DNA of 64,000 nucleotides from Hydractinia symbiolongicarpus (GCF_029227915.1 NC_079887.1:12588001-12652000), one strand, 5' to 3'. Positions 35,835 to 48,201 are shown, numbered from the stretch's first letter. The notes: a model not told the origin generated them from the letters alone. A program made the numbers and translations.

Positions 35835-37434
35835 AAGCGATGAATTGATAATAAAATAGTGTTTGCAGTTATGATAAAAGTTGTCTGATGATTCTACAGA
35901 GAGTGTGTATGAAAATATAAAAAATTCCTTTTTACCAGCATTTAAAAATGTACTAACAATTAAACACGACTAGTAAACAGTGGCATAACAAAACAACAAG
36001 GTAATTCAAACTGTATCAACAGGCACACATAAAATAAATTTATCACAACGTAAAAGTTCTAAAAAATATTTTAACAATAAGCAAGCAATGATCTCCATCT
36101 CTGGCAGTAGTCTGACACGTGCTAACGGGGCTCAACACTGAGCCTGAAACAGATTATTGCTGCTGTGGACCAGCCTTTTTCATATCAACACTCACTCACA
36201 AAAATATTGAGACAATGGCTCTTTTTTTTTGTAAAAGGTGGCAAATAGCATCAACTCGCGTATTCTGAAAAATGTATAAAAACAATTACATATTTTGGAG
36301 ATTTTTTCATGGCATAAAAAATACCATCTTGTAGTTTTAATAAAACGACGTTTTTCTCCATTTCTACACTCCCTCAAAAAAGTATCGAGTCAATAGCTCT
36401 TTTTCGGCCATTTTGAAAAGTTGACAAACAGTATCAACTCGCGAATTTTGAAAAATTTATAAAAAACATTACATATAATGTAATGGGTTTGAAGCAAAAT
36501 AAAGAAGTACTAAAAAGCCAAAGCCTTTTTTATTCTGAAGAACGGGTGTTGTTCTTTATAAAAAATATTGTGTAAATATAATCCACCAGCTCTGTTGCAA
36601 GATAAACATGTGCTCAATTTGTTCTCACTTAGAGCGCAATAGCAAAATGTGCCATCGTAAAAAAATTTACAAGGAATCAATATTCCAATTTTAAATTCAT
36701 TAGAATTGAAGGGGGGATTCATTTTCCAGGTTATTCAGTAGATTTTACGAGAAGTGGCCACCCTGTTCTATTGAACATCGTTTGTAATCTATGGTATATA
36801 TTACAAGGTTGCTGTGTAGGAGTTTCTTTGTTTAAAACTTTCCTATTGTGTCGTTTTATAATGCTTTGCATGTTCGTCTGTCAAGCAAGTTTTCCATCTT
36901 GTCGTATAACGTAATAATTGCCATTTTGAATTTTTAAACACGCCGGCAGACAAAATTTGTATTTCGAACCGAGAACTTTAAGGAACGAATAAGCTCCTTT
37001 GCACATATGTAAAGAGTGCAATGAACTTGATATAAAAAAATGATGGTTAAACATTCTCGCCATTTGCAAGCAAATACTCGATGTACTTTGCGGAACAGAT
37101 GGAACAGATATAGACATTTGTGACAGCTGAAAATACGGACGCCTTAACAGGGACGGCGCGTACCGAGGTAAAAAAGTATACAGTGAGGGATATGACCTGT
37201 GACGCTGATTTCACAACGTGTTCGTTCACAGCATATTCGTTCGCAACATTTCCGTTCAAAACATGTTCCTCCACAACATATTATGTTCGGTCACAGAGGA
37301 TTCGAGACTTAGAATTTTTGGCTATTGGGTTAAATCCAACCTCTTAAGCTGCGCTAATTGTTGCTAATGTGAGTATAGCCCCTTTTTTCTAAATTTTAGT
37401 ACTTTGTTGCACCTGACGTGGGTTTATCCGCAAT

Positions 37435-37861
37435 TATTGTGTCGTTTTATAATGCTTTGCATGTTCGGCATACAAGAATAGCTAAGTTATAACGTTTTTT
37501 TGTTACGGATCTTGTAGCACTTGTGTGTTTCTTTGAAGTGTTTTTTAACGATTTTTAAAAACTCCTTGCCAACATATGTTTTTACGTTCATGCTATAGGG
37601 TGGATTGAACCAGATGACTTTCCTATTCCTGTTACGTCGTTCTGTCTGTTCGTTGTTGTGCATCACTGTGTGTTTAAAACCGCTAGCAGAAAGTGCATCT
37701 TCATATTGCAGTTTCACATTATTACAGGTTGTTTCGTCACAAGATGTTTCACGGATTCGCGTTGTAATCATTTCCGGAATCGCTCGAAGAATTGAACTTG
37801 GGTGGTTTGACTTTATGTTGACATATAAAGGGTTGTTTCCAGGTTTATATACAGGTATATA
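37435..37861 (-). pseudogene. RT/GIY-YIG retroelement fragment (unit 8)
   Basis: Same as in unit 1, with WFNPPYS and the TAA; the Met-initiated frame is 37487-37771. Confidence 0.8.
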
Positions 37862-39070
37862 CTAAAAATATTTTATTCTTTACGAAGCCTTTCGTTACAT
37901 AGTAACATTTTGAGGAATAGAATATGAAAATGTGCTCAACTTTTAGCAATTCGTACTGGTATACTATTTTTAATTCTTTTTTGTGTAGCTAAGTATTGCA
38001 CATTCAAGCAAAAAATACAATCTCTAATTAATAGTACACGCTACTTGTACGCGAGGGCAAAGTGGTGCCCTGGCCACACGAATTTCGATATAGAAAGAAC
38101 AGGCTACGGACTATATTATGTTAAAACATATAAATAAATAAATAGGAAAAAGTAGAATAAAAAGTTGTAAACCTTACCAAAATGTTTAGGGCTAGTTGCA
38201 CCTAAAATGAAATAAAATCATTAGCACCGTGAACAAGAACATGAAAAGTCATCGATGTGCCTTACATTGATTTTATAGTTCTCTTATCTTTTTTCTGTCA
38301 AAGCATTAGTTCACCTTCAATGAGTTTTAATTAGTGAAGCCATTACGCACTGACATTGAAGGTGGGATAACTTGGAAACAATTAGAAAAAACTGACGTTA
38401 TCTCGTGCACTGGTAACTCAGGACCACTTGGGAACAAAAGGCGACTAATTACTTACAGTTAGGTCAATTCACCCGATTTGTAACACACGGGTTAAGGATG
38501 TCATCAAATAAGATGATCATTTAGACATAATTTCCTTTGAAACTGTTCATGAAAAGCACACGTTCTTATATATTTTCTTGATCAGCGTGTCAAGCTCTAC
38601 ACAATAGCACCCTATATTTTTTTAAAGCTTCATTGCTAGTGAGCCACAAAAGAAAGTGACCCAGCAAGTTTTTACAGCATTTACCACTGCACTTTCGCCA
38701 CTTTATCAACTCACAGTTCTTTCTTGTGTAGTTTAGTTTTACAGTCTTTGTCAAAAACACGTAATGTTATGCTGCTACAGCTTTTAAAAACCCGTCACGA
38801 AGTTTAAATAATAAAATTAACCCTATTGTATCTTGTTGATACGTAATTTATTTCTAATTTAACTTTACCCTTTGATAAAATTATTCAGCTTGAAGTACTC
38901 GTGTCTTTTGGATTTTATTTATTACTTTTGCGAATTAAACTGGCTATGTACATACTAAATTTGATTTCTCAACAGCCAAAAGCAAATAATAATATAAAAC
39001 AGGTATATAATAAAAATATTTTATTTTTTACGAAGCTTTTTTTTACATAGTAACATTTTGAGGTTAGAAT

Positions 39071-39358
39071 ATGATACTTAATTTTCTTCGCAAGAAATCA
39101 AATTTTTATGGAAAATCTGTCCAACTTTTAGCAATTCGTACCGGTATATTATTTCTAATTGCTTCGAGCTGTTTTACCATTTTATTTTTAATTTCAAAGA
39201 CGGAAATTAAGAGTTTAGGTATTTCTACAAACACGAATTTTGACTTACAATGCTATTTTAAGGGCTGGGTCAACCTGTTAGTCACCCTAGAAATTATATG
39301 CCTAATTTACTTTAGCATAATTATTTTAGTGTTTTTGTGTAGATTAGAAACAAATTAA
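39071..39358 (+). CDS. 95-codon two-membrane-segment ORF (unit 8)
   Basis: Ile-51 form. It has one synonymous change (TCGAAG to TCAAAG at about 39196). Confidence 0.4.
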   Translation: MILNFLRKKSNFYGKSVQLLAIRTGILFLIASSCFTILFLISKTEIKSLGISTNTNFDLQCYFKGWVNLLVTLEIICLIYFSIIILVFLCRLETN

Positions 39359-40325
39359 AAGCTATGAATTGATAATAAAATAGTGTTTGCAGTTATGATA
39401 AAAGTTGTCTGATGATTCTACAGAGAGTGTGTATGAAAATATAAAAAATTCCTTTTTACCAGCATTTAAAAATGTACTAACAATTAAACACGACTAGTAA
39501 ACAGTGGCATAACAAAACAACAAGGTAATTCAAACTGTATCAATAGGCACACATAAAATAAATTTATCACAACGTAAAAGTTCTAAAAAATATTTTAACA
39601 ATAAGCAGGCAATGATCTCCATCTCTGGCAGTAGTCTGACACGTGCTAACGGGGCTCAACACTGAGCCTGAAACAGATTATTGCTGCTGTGGACCAGCCT
39701 TTTTCATATCAACACTCACTCACAAAAATATTGAGACAATGGCTCTTTTTTTTTTGTAAAAGGTGGCAAATAGCATCAACTCGCGTATTCTGAAAAATGT
39801 ATAAAAACAATTACATATTTTGGAGATTTTTTCATGGCATAAAAAACACCATCTTGTAGTTTTAATAAAACGACGTTTTTCTCCATTTCTACACTCCCTC
39901 AAAAAAGTATTGAGTCAATAGCTCTTTTTCGGCCATTTTGAAAAGTTGACAAACAGTATCAACTCGCGAATTTTGAAAAATTTATAAAAAACATTACATA
40001 TAATGTAATGGGTTTGAAGCAAAATAAAGAAGTACTAAAAAGCCAAAGCCTTTTTTATTCTGAAGAACGGGTGTTGTTCTTTATAAAAAATATTGTGTAA
40101 ATATAATCCACCAGCTCTGTTGCAAGATAAACATGTGCTCAATTTGTTCTCACTTAGAGCGCAATAGCAAAATGTGCCATCGTAAAAAAATTTACAAGGA
40201 ATCAATATTCCAATTTTAAATTCATTAGAATTGAAGGGGGGGATTCATTTTCCAGGTTATTCAGTAGATTTTACGAGAAGTGGCCACCCTGTTCTATTGA
40301 ACATCGTTTGTAATCTATGGTATAT

Positions 40326-41379
40326 ATGACGCTAAACAGAAGTTGACCCAAATCCTCAAAAATAAATTCAGAAGTTCTTTCACCATGGAAAAACCTGAAA
40401 CTTTGCCTTACTTTAACTTTGCTGCTGTAAATGCAAAGTTAATCAAAATGCTCGATTAACTCTAGGAAGAAGGGGGTATTTGACCGTCCCTATTGATTTT
40501 TTTTATAAAAAAAAAACAAAATCTTCCAGCTTGAGCAAAATGCCCTTTTTTACATAAATTCTCTCTACAAATCTTAAGAGAAGAGAAAATAAGGGAATCA
40601 AGTAAATAAACATAAAGGTGCTGGTATTATGTTCTATTTAAACATGTTTCTCTTTATTTATTAACAGATGCATTTTAATCTCAAAAGTCTAATTAATCGG
40701 TTCAGACGTAGGAACTACAAAATTGTCAAAAGATGCAGTGTGAACGGACTCAAGCGAATGATCCCCGATGTCACTATGATGATAAGCAGCAACGCTCTTG
40801 TCTGTAAGTTGGAAAAATCCAAGAGGTTCCCTTACTTTCAGGTACCACCTGGTGGAAGTTCAACCATACAGAAGATATAAAATTAATTATCAAATGGCAG
40901 CATAAAAGTAATTTATGAAATAATTTTAAACATAAAATGATGACGTAAAGAAAACACAGACTGTACTTATACGGAAACGATCTAAAGCTAACAACATTTT
41001 TTGTAAATACCACTAAAAGTAACCTTTCAATAAATACGAAGAAAACAGAGAACCAATTTCTTTCTCGAAAGTGAAATTGGTACTTGTTGTTTATATTCTT
41101 AATATGCAACTGCACGGAAGATAACTGCCGCAAAAGTCAGATGGAGAGTGAAATACATTTCGCAGAATATTATCAAACGCTTGCCTCAAGCGAATGTTTG
41201 CTTTTGTTTATACACTGCTGACGTCATTACAACACCTAAAGGAAGCTATAGTCTTTCCATTATTTTTCTGCCTAGGTGAATTTTTCTACAGGCTTATTTA
41301 CTAGTCACATTTTATTTAGTATACGTTTTTATTTCTAATTTCCAAAAAGATCTTAATAATGTCACTTGTCGGGAAAAAT
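40326..41379. other. Right flank of the array, no firm gene
   Basis: Unique sequence starts at 40326. 40458-40580 (GGGGGTATTTGACCGTCCC, then ATGCCCTTTTTT) resembles the right part of the dispersed repeat. A frame at 40668-40880 is preceded by an acceptor-like TTTATTAACAG and contains a donor-like GTAAGT at about 40803, but has no recognisable domain. I do not call it as a gene. Confidence 0.4.
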
Positions 41380-41890
41380 GATGCTGTCACACTTTCGCTG
41401 CTATTCAACGCGCAATTCTGATACACTTTTGTTTTATTTCTTTAGTACTAATATTCTCTTTGATTATCCACTAGAAAAAAGTGGTTCTATGGACACCGAT
41501 GTTACATTAAGAAAAAAAACAAAAATATAGTAAAATATCAAGTTGGAAACCTTACCAAACAATCCACAACTAGGTGCAGCTAAAATAAAAGTAAAGTCAT
41601 TAGTATGATGAACAAAAACATCGAAAGCCACGGACGTGTCTTAAATTGACAAAAAGGCTACAATAACAGTTTTAATCTTTCTTTGCCTAATACCAATGCG
41701 TTTATTGGAGGAGCGAGGGAGGTGCTTTCACTGCCCTGATTAGTCTTTTGTCAACAACTCAGTTATTCCTGGCTGTGAAACATCCCTTTTTTCGCGACAC
41801 CTCTAATTTAAAGAATTGAGAAATTTTTTTGATTGAACCGTATGGACAAGGTAATATTTTTATTTTCAATATAGGTGGCATTGCAGCAAC
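41380..41890 (+). repeat. Dispersed repeat family, copy D
   Basis: Aligns in order with copy A (1563-2110): CACACTTTCGC, then ACCTTACCAAAC, ACTAGGTGCAGCTAAAAT, AAAGTCATTAGTA, GGACGTGTCTTAAATTGA, CCCTTTTTTCGCGACACCTC and AAGGTAATATTTTTATTT. It is more diverged than the array copies and lacks the GGCCACACGA part. Confidence 0.6.
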
Positions 41891-41999
41891 CCGCAAGGAG
41901 TGAAGTGAAGATTTGCTATTATTTGCATTAAGGTTTTAAAAGACATCTGTTCATTATTATCGAGTCTTACGGCGGCCGAATCGGGCTAATACAGAACAA

Positions 42000-42104
42000 A
42001 ATACACGGCAGAATATTTCAAATACACAGCAAAATATTTCAAATACATAACATGATATTTGAAATACATAACACAATATCTAAAATACATATCATAATAT
42101 TTAA
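42000..42104. repeat. 21-bp minisatellite, five copies
   Basis: Five consecutive 21-bp units of the form AATACA(T/C)A..CA.AATATTTCA start at 42000, 42021, 42042, 42063 and 42084. The copies differ from each other at several positions. The minus-strand frame through it (41986-42240) gives a YLKYSAVYF-type peptide repeat that is only a by-product. Confidence 0.85.
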
Positions 42105-43048
42105 AATTAAAACAAGTGGTGAAAAATAGTTTATAGCATGAAACACCATTTATTAAATAGTTTTGTAAGAGCAAGGGATGGATACATGCTTTGTCATATT
42201 TGTGGAACTTAACAGAGAAGAGAATCTCTATTTTGCTCAAAATGTGATATGAAACTAATCCGGCTGATTAAACAGTTCAATCTTTTACCGATCAACGAAA
42301 AGAAACAAGAATTCAACATAATATTATATTATTTTGAGCTTAACATTCAATAAGAAACGATCGCGGCATTTCTAGAGAGATACCAAGGCCTAAATATTAG
42401 TGTCCGCACTCTTAAACGCATGTTAAAAGTACATAACACAAAACGATAAGGTGACTATACCAGCGATGCATTGGATAAAAGCATTATCTCTCGTGACTTT
42501 TCATCGATGTCATCTTTACTTTGATAGAACCATGTAGTAAAAACTGTTAAAGTCGCAATATGTGTATGACTAACATGTAGGTTATCTTCACAGTTCTTCG
42601 TATAACGCAACACCAAATGAATCCAATTAAATAATATACAACACAATAGAACACCAGTATATTAAACACAACGACTTTACCAGCAAGATTGGTTCAACAC
42701 AATTAAACCCCACCACCAATTGATTTTTATTTGTAATCGCCTAGAATGGAAGATTAACAATCTCCCTCTATTTTCTTTTCTGCACGTTGTTTAGTTTATT
42801 CGAATATGGGTGGAATTTATAGCGACTCCTACTCGCTTAGTATAGTGTTCCTTGGGAGAAATTGGCTTTTTACCAATGGCCTCTACTATACAAGTCTTGA
42901 TCAAACAGTTACCGAAGACTATTCTTTCTTGGGTCCTTAGTTGTTTGATGCGAAGTGCTGTTTGGTATTTCAGCAATAAATTCTGAAAAATAATAACTCC
43001 AAAAAAAATTATAATAATTTTTTTGAAAACACAAAATTTAATTGGTCA
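42105..43048. other. No recognised gene
   Basis: AT-rich. It lies downstream of the copia-like remnant on its strand and may include that element's 3' untranslated part, but I could not define an LTR. Frames at 42455-42646 and 42791-42976 (minus) are unrecognised. Confidence 0.35.
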
Positions 43049-44700
43049 CTAATATTTTTCATGACAAGTTTGTAGCACATTCAGTAACAGTGTGCTATTT
43101 GCTCCTTGCTTTGTTAACACATCTGCTAACTGAATTTTGATGGGAGTCCAATTTAACTTCCTTTTGATTGATGCTCTGTCTGAGAGAAGCCATGTAAACT
43201 CTTAATCACTTGTCTTCTAAAGCTTTTGTTGAATGTGCAGCTTCATACAAAGATTTGTTATCCGTGTAGCACAAGATACCTTCTAGATCTGTCTTCAAAA
43301 TTTCTATTATTACATTTATACTCTCATTGCGTTTGCTTCCTTTGGGGGCTTTATCATTACTTCTCTATCAATCTGTTTGCCTTGAAAAAATGCTGTTTTG
43401 ACATCTAAGGTGTGGCATTTCCTTTCATTTGTGACGTATCAATGGTTGCAGCCTCTACTGTTACTGGTACATCCGTAGTATTACTTTCAAGATCATCTAC
43501 ATCAGAAATTTCGTCTTCCGGTGAAACACAGTTGTCCAACTGCATAGTTGTTACTTCTGGACTCTTTTCAGAGTCTTGTGATGGCTTCTGTGAATGTACT
43601 ACTTGATCTACCTCTTTCAACCGACAAATGTGGACAATCACATAACTTCCATCATATTTGAAAAGTACTTGTTTATTTTCTTGTTTAAATACAGTGATTG
43701 GTCCATGCCATTTTTCACTGCCTTCTCTTTTATAAAAGACTTTATCTCCAGTTACATACCGCACATCATTGTAACACTGAACATTATGCCGCAATGCTTT
43801 ACGTATTCTTTCAAAAGATTCTGCCGCTATGAATGCTCTTCGTGACGCATGCATCACAGCAAGGTTGTGGACCACAGTTTTACTTGAAACTGTATCATTC
43901 ATGGCTGGTAACTGATCCAGGGATAATCATAGTTTTTACCAAAAACAAGCTGGTTTACTGAAAATCCATTGTTGGTTGATAACGAATTCTTAACACTATA
44001 AGTCCAGAAAAGTGCTTGATTAGGTGCACATTTCGTATCCTCTATAATTTTACTTAGCATTTCCTTAATGATACCATTATGCCACCGACATAGCCCATTC
44101 GACCAAGGATTTTCAGCTGCTGTTTTGGAAAACTCTCTATTAAATTGCTGACACATTTCTTCCTACACTTAATTGAAAAATTCTCCTCCAATGTTAGCCA
44201 GAAACTTCCTTGGTCGACCAAATTATGCTAATCAAATTTCAAAGATATTGTCTGTTATCACATCTTTATTTTTTGTCCTTGTTAACTTTGAAGATGAAAA
44301 TATTGTGAAGGTATCTACGATATGAATAAACCACAATGATTGTGAAAGTTGCACTAAATCTAAAGCCACACACTTAAATTCCGAGGGCATTGGTAAGCCA
44401 ACAATAGGATGTGGTCTTGGATTTCTTTACTTAACGCATACTTTACAAGGGTGTGAGACGAAAAAGAATTTGATTCCCTAATAAGATATTTTAATTTTTC
44501 AGCACTTGGATGACAGAACTGACGATGAGGTTTGGCGATGTTGTTTCCTTTGGATTTTCCACTTGCATATACAAAGGCAAACTTGAGGAAGCAGATGGTC
44601 ATAATTCTTTTCATCTAATTCTATTCTGTTGTTGTTCAAAGGGATGCAGCAGTGGCCTGTGGTGGTAAATTTTAGAGGATGCCATTCTCTGAACATTTTA
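43049..44700 (-). pseudogene. Copia-like retrotransposon, internally deleted
   Basis: Read on the minus strand, the order is: a short KFTTTGHCCIPLN stretch (about 44670); a GAG-pre-integrase part (HRQFCHPSAEKLKYLI); then RPHPIVGLPMPSEF and integrase core pieces; then the core end at 43899-44156 (ENPWSNGLCRWHNGI, FSVNQLVFGKN). The integrase C-terminal region follows (43405-43902; SARRAF-like ASRRAFIAAESFERIRKALR, KWHGPITVFKQ, then an acidic tail). Next is LDVKTAFFQGKQIDREV (RT start, about 43360-43410). It jumps directly to an RNase H end (YTDNKSLYEAAHSTKALEDK, stop, ... IQLADVLTKQGANST, stop at 43049). Most of the RT is missing and several frameshifts are present, so the copy is inactive. No LTRs were recognised. 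Confidence 0.82.
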
Positions 44701-46789
44701 ACAGGATCATTGCTACTCCTCCGATTTTAGGTGACGATACACAAGTAGAAAAGAACACACACAATGGCTAGAAAACGTGACGTTTTAGAAACAAATAAAA
44801 GAAACACCAAAGTCAGAAAAAAAAACGACCTTCTGCATTATTTCAATATGTCATATTGAATATCGAATCCTCTATTTTATGGCAATTCCGTTCAGGAGTA
44901 CAAAATAAAGTCACGCAATTTTTAGATAACCATGCGTGTAGCGGTAGCCATTTTGAAGTTCTGTTTTAACCTTTTTTTTCCAAAAAAAGTTGGTGTTGGA
45001 ATATAATTTTTTTTATATATTTTACATGTTAAAATTAATATTTTTTTAAAACATGTAGTCACCTCCGAATAGAAATTTTTTTGTTATTTTAAGAAGAATG
45101 ACTAAAACGTTAATTATTTAACACAATACCTTAAGAATACACTTAAATATAGTTTTGGTTTAGCGAATACTACTACTATACTAGACTACAATTCGTAACT
45201 TAGTACAAAGTGGTAAAACAGGGTAACAATTCGTAAAGCATAACAAACAAAAATTTAAAAACTTTACGTATGGTGGTATGATCTAGTAAGCATGAATTAC
45301 TTCTTTCATAATTGCACGTTTTTACAACTATATTGTCCGTACGTACGTCTGTATGTCCCTATGTGGAATGACAAATGTCTGGTTGGGAATACTAATATTA
45401 CCTACCGAAGTTTTCAAGATATAAGTTCCATAACTTTTTTACGAATTGCAATGACTTAGAAATCGATAGTGTAGGGTTTTAGACTGCTTGGTTAAAATGG
45501 GCCACAGTTTGGGCATATCATCACACTGTCTGAGTTTCTGCATATAGGCATTTTAGGAAACGATAAAAATTTTTTGACACTATATAAAAATCAAAAGTAT
45601 CCAGGTGCAGAAATTTTAAAAGCCAATCCTGTGATTAAAATAAGCAAAATAGGTTTGTTAATAAAATATTTCCTCGATTTAAAATTATGTAACCGCAATA
45701 TCTAAGATAAAAAATACGATGGTAAAAATAGCAAATAATTAATACAAAGTCTTTCTAGACTAAAAGTTAAATTCGCTTCAGAAAATATGTTAATGAGTTA
45801 GTGTATAATATATAGTCCTATCTCACCTGTAAAAGTGAACCCATGTGGATTCTGATTTCGTCTAGACATCACCAAGTTTTTTGTTTATACAGCTAAAAAT
45901 TTAGACAAATTGCTGAAAAGTAAAACTTTTTAGTACTAGTGCTCCATGCATATAAGTGCAATCAAACAAACAAATACAATTTTAAACATGTCTAAAATAG
46001 ATATAATAAAACAATAATAAGATATAATAAAACAATTTAACTTCCAATACATTGTTTACCTTACAAATAAACAGTGGCTTTTAATGATACGGAGATATAA
46101 ATAGGCAATATCTTGAAATAAATGAAAAAAGCAGGGCATGATATTTTGTTAACAACTGAATCTCTCCAGTAAACATGAAAGGTTAATTAAGGGTAGCAAA
46201 ATTGACCTACAATGAGATGTAAGCGAAGTAACAGTACTTCGGTGAGTGGCAGGATGGCAATAAGGCATTATTACCAGTGAAAAAACCCTTTAACAATAGC
46301 CCTGAGGTATACAGCAACAGATGACCCAGCATAAAACCTTATCAACACACAGTGGAAACAAAAGAAACTGGCAAGGTATTTTTAGGAGAATAGGGATTGG
46401 GATGAAAAATATTTTTACAGTGAAATCTTTGAAAGTTGTTTGGAAACTGGAAAGTGAGCAAGAGTTGGTAAAATATGTCTCCTTTATTTTTAATTGTCTG
46501 GAAAGATGATTACGATGGATGGAAAAATGCTGGACAATTACTTTTTATTGTAAATCAAATATGCTTTCCATGACAAAATAAAGTATGGCAATTGATGTTT
46601 CGCATGATTAAACTTGTGTTGGTAAAGATATATTACAGTTAAAAAACATTTCTATTATGAAGCTTTCGCATGTGAATGGGCAAAAAAAAAGCTGCAAAGT
46701 AATGTATCATATAATAATTTTGCCTTAAACAATCTGTTCCGCCATCATTATTGATAATAGATATCATCATGTCACGTACAGCCAGTTTA
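44701..46789. other. No recognised gene
   Basis: AT-rich DNA with no frame of note; the 62-codon plus frame at 46321-46509 has no recognised domain. It includes short homopolymers and a CGTACGTACG palindrome at about 45339. I see nothing else in it. Confidence 0.4.
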
Positions 46790-46835
46790 TTCTAGGCTAC
46801 GTTTCGACAGCCACAGCTGTCATCGAAGGGAATGA
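46790..46835. repeat. Palindromic Penelope-type terminal motif
   Basis: The plus strand reads CTACGTTTCGACAGCCACAG, then CTGTCATCGAAGG. GACAGC and GCTGTC flank a CACA loop, and the complement contains GATGACAGC...GCTGTCGAAAC. Such hairpins with CGAAACGT are often seen near Penelope-like element ends and resemble a reduced hammerhead-type core. The expected CUGAUGA box is not intact here. It lies about 400 bp upstream of a Penelope-like 5' fragment in plus orientation. Confidence 0.4.
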
Positions 46836-47219
46836 TGGTAATCATCTTTGGCTATTTATTAGTTGAGAAGATAATTAGAGAATCGAAATCAACCAATCAG
46901 ATCACAGCAATTAAAGTAATTAACTTTTTTTTACGGACCCAGATGAAAGCATAGATTGATTAAAATCTTTCCTTTTTCTAAATGTTGCTTTATGGTACGT
47001 TCCTTTTTCTAAAAGTTCGGTTTTTGTTACGTTTGTCTCGTAGTTTGTCAAGTATTCGATTTCTAAGTATTCGCTTTTCGAAGTGCTGGTAACAATATTT
47101 CTGGAAGTTGATAGGAAAAACTATTGCTATGAGTATTTCTGTCTATACAATTATGGTTTTTTTTACGTTTCCTGATATCCAGAACCGTGGTAATATTTTT
47201 AAAGTTATTAAACAGTAAT

Positions 47220-48201
47220 ATGGAGCCCCATGTGGTTAGAAAAAAATAGATTGAAAATCACAGGTTATTTAAATCATCTAAGATTTTCTTTACGTTGTCC
47301 TCACAACGACGTTATTCCGAAAGACCTGCGTCTACACTGCAAAGTGAAAACGGATCTTGTGGTGAGACATGATCCGCCGAATAAAATGGGGCACCGTCAG
47401 GTGATCATTACGACCAAAAGATAAAATTTCACAAAGGTAGTTGTGACAAAGAAATGAGATTGTGCAAAACCAGACACCTAAAAAATATCAATAGACCAGT
47501 GGTTATTGAAATTACAGTGGAATCTCTCTATCTCGAACTCGCAAGGGACCAAAATTTTGTTCGAGATAGAGAAACTTCGAGATAAAGAAAGGAAAATACC
47601 TTAGGCGGACCACAAAAGGACCGAGACTTTAGTTCGAGATAGAGAGAAGTTCGAGATAGAGAGTAGTCGAGATAGAGAGATTCCACTGTACTTCCATTGA
47701 TACATCGAAGTAGGTCACGATCTTTTCTTCTAAACAACTTTCGGAGAAAGAGAGTAGTGTTTTATTATTGTCTAACTTTAACAAGTTTACTAACTAAAGA
47801 AATTGTTGCAAGTGCAGAACAGGCAGTTAAAGTATTGTCAAAGAAGGAAGCAGACACTGTTCGTGCGAAAATTAGCCTGACTCAACAAAATTTAAAAGTT
47901 ACAAACATGACAAAAGAGGAGTGCATTACACTGTCTAAATTAAGAAAGGATAACGATATGATGATCTTGTCAGCAAATAGAGGCCTAACGACGGTCATTT
48001 AGACAAGAAGAGTTATCTTGATAAATGTTATGACCACATTAACAACGGTCCATACGCACACCTCAAGAAAGATCCAACAGAAACTAACACGCGTGACATA
48101 AGGATTATTTTGATGGGTTTAAATAATGATGATAGCATCGATAATAGATGGTATTATAAACTAAGATATTCAGACACTCAAAAGCCTAGATTCTATGCTT
48201 A
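47220..48201 (+). pseudogene. Second Penelope-like element, 5' fragment
   Basis: The plus strand encodes the N-terminal part of a Penelope-like RT protein in pieces. YLNHLRFSLRC and VIPKDLRLHCKVKTD lie at 47256-47364. After a MITE insertion (47515-47688) come ASAEQAVKVLSKKEAD, MTKEECITLSKLRKDNDMMI (47800-48000) and, in a shifted frame, KKSYLDKCYDHINNGPY, LKKDPTE and YYKLRYSDTQKPRFY (48005-48200). It breaks off at PRFY, just where the RT palm region should begin (PRFYGLPKIHK in relatives). Stops and shifts make it inactive. Confidence 0.8.
47515..47688. mobile_element. 174-bp pogo/Tc1-like MITE
   Basis: Starts CAGTGGAATCTCTCTATCTC and ends in the exact inverted complement of at least 22 bp. 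It is flanked by TA on both sides (47513-47514 and 47689-47690), the target duplication of the Tc1/mariner/pogo superfamily. Internal repeats of TTCGAGATAGAG fill most of its length. It has no coding capacity and sits inside the Penelope-like fragment, so it is the younger insertion. Confidence 0.88.

Larger units (their letters stand above)
33277..36799. repeat. Tandem array unit 7 (3523 bp)
   Basis: Sister of unit 6. A private one-base deletion (CACATATTACAGG at about 34192) shifts the RT-element frame. Other private changes are ATAATACTTTGC (about 33335) and GGAATCTCTCG (about 34253). Confidence 0.97.
36800..40325. repeat. Tandem array unit 8 (about 3526 bp), right end of the array
   Basis: Complete last unit; similarity ends at GGTATAT (40319-40325), after which unique sequence (ATGACGCTAAAC) replaces the expected ATTACAAGG. 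Private changes include AAATAGGAAAAAG (about 38140), and an extra T and an extra G in homopolymers (about 39747 and 40240). It shares several variants with unit 5. Confidence 0.97.

Noticed and set aside
40668-40880. Exon-like frame in the right array flank
   Set aside because: Splice-like signals exist, but competing frames look equally plausible and no domain is recognised.
47528-47737. 69-codon minus frame with repeated Leu-Tyr-Leu motifs
   Set aside because: It is a by-product of the TTCGAGATAGAG repeats inside the MITE.
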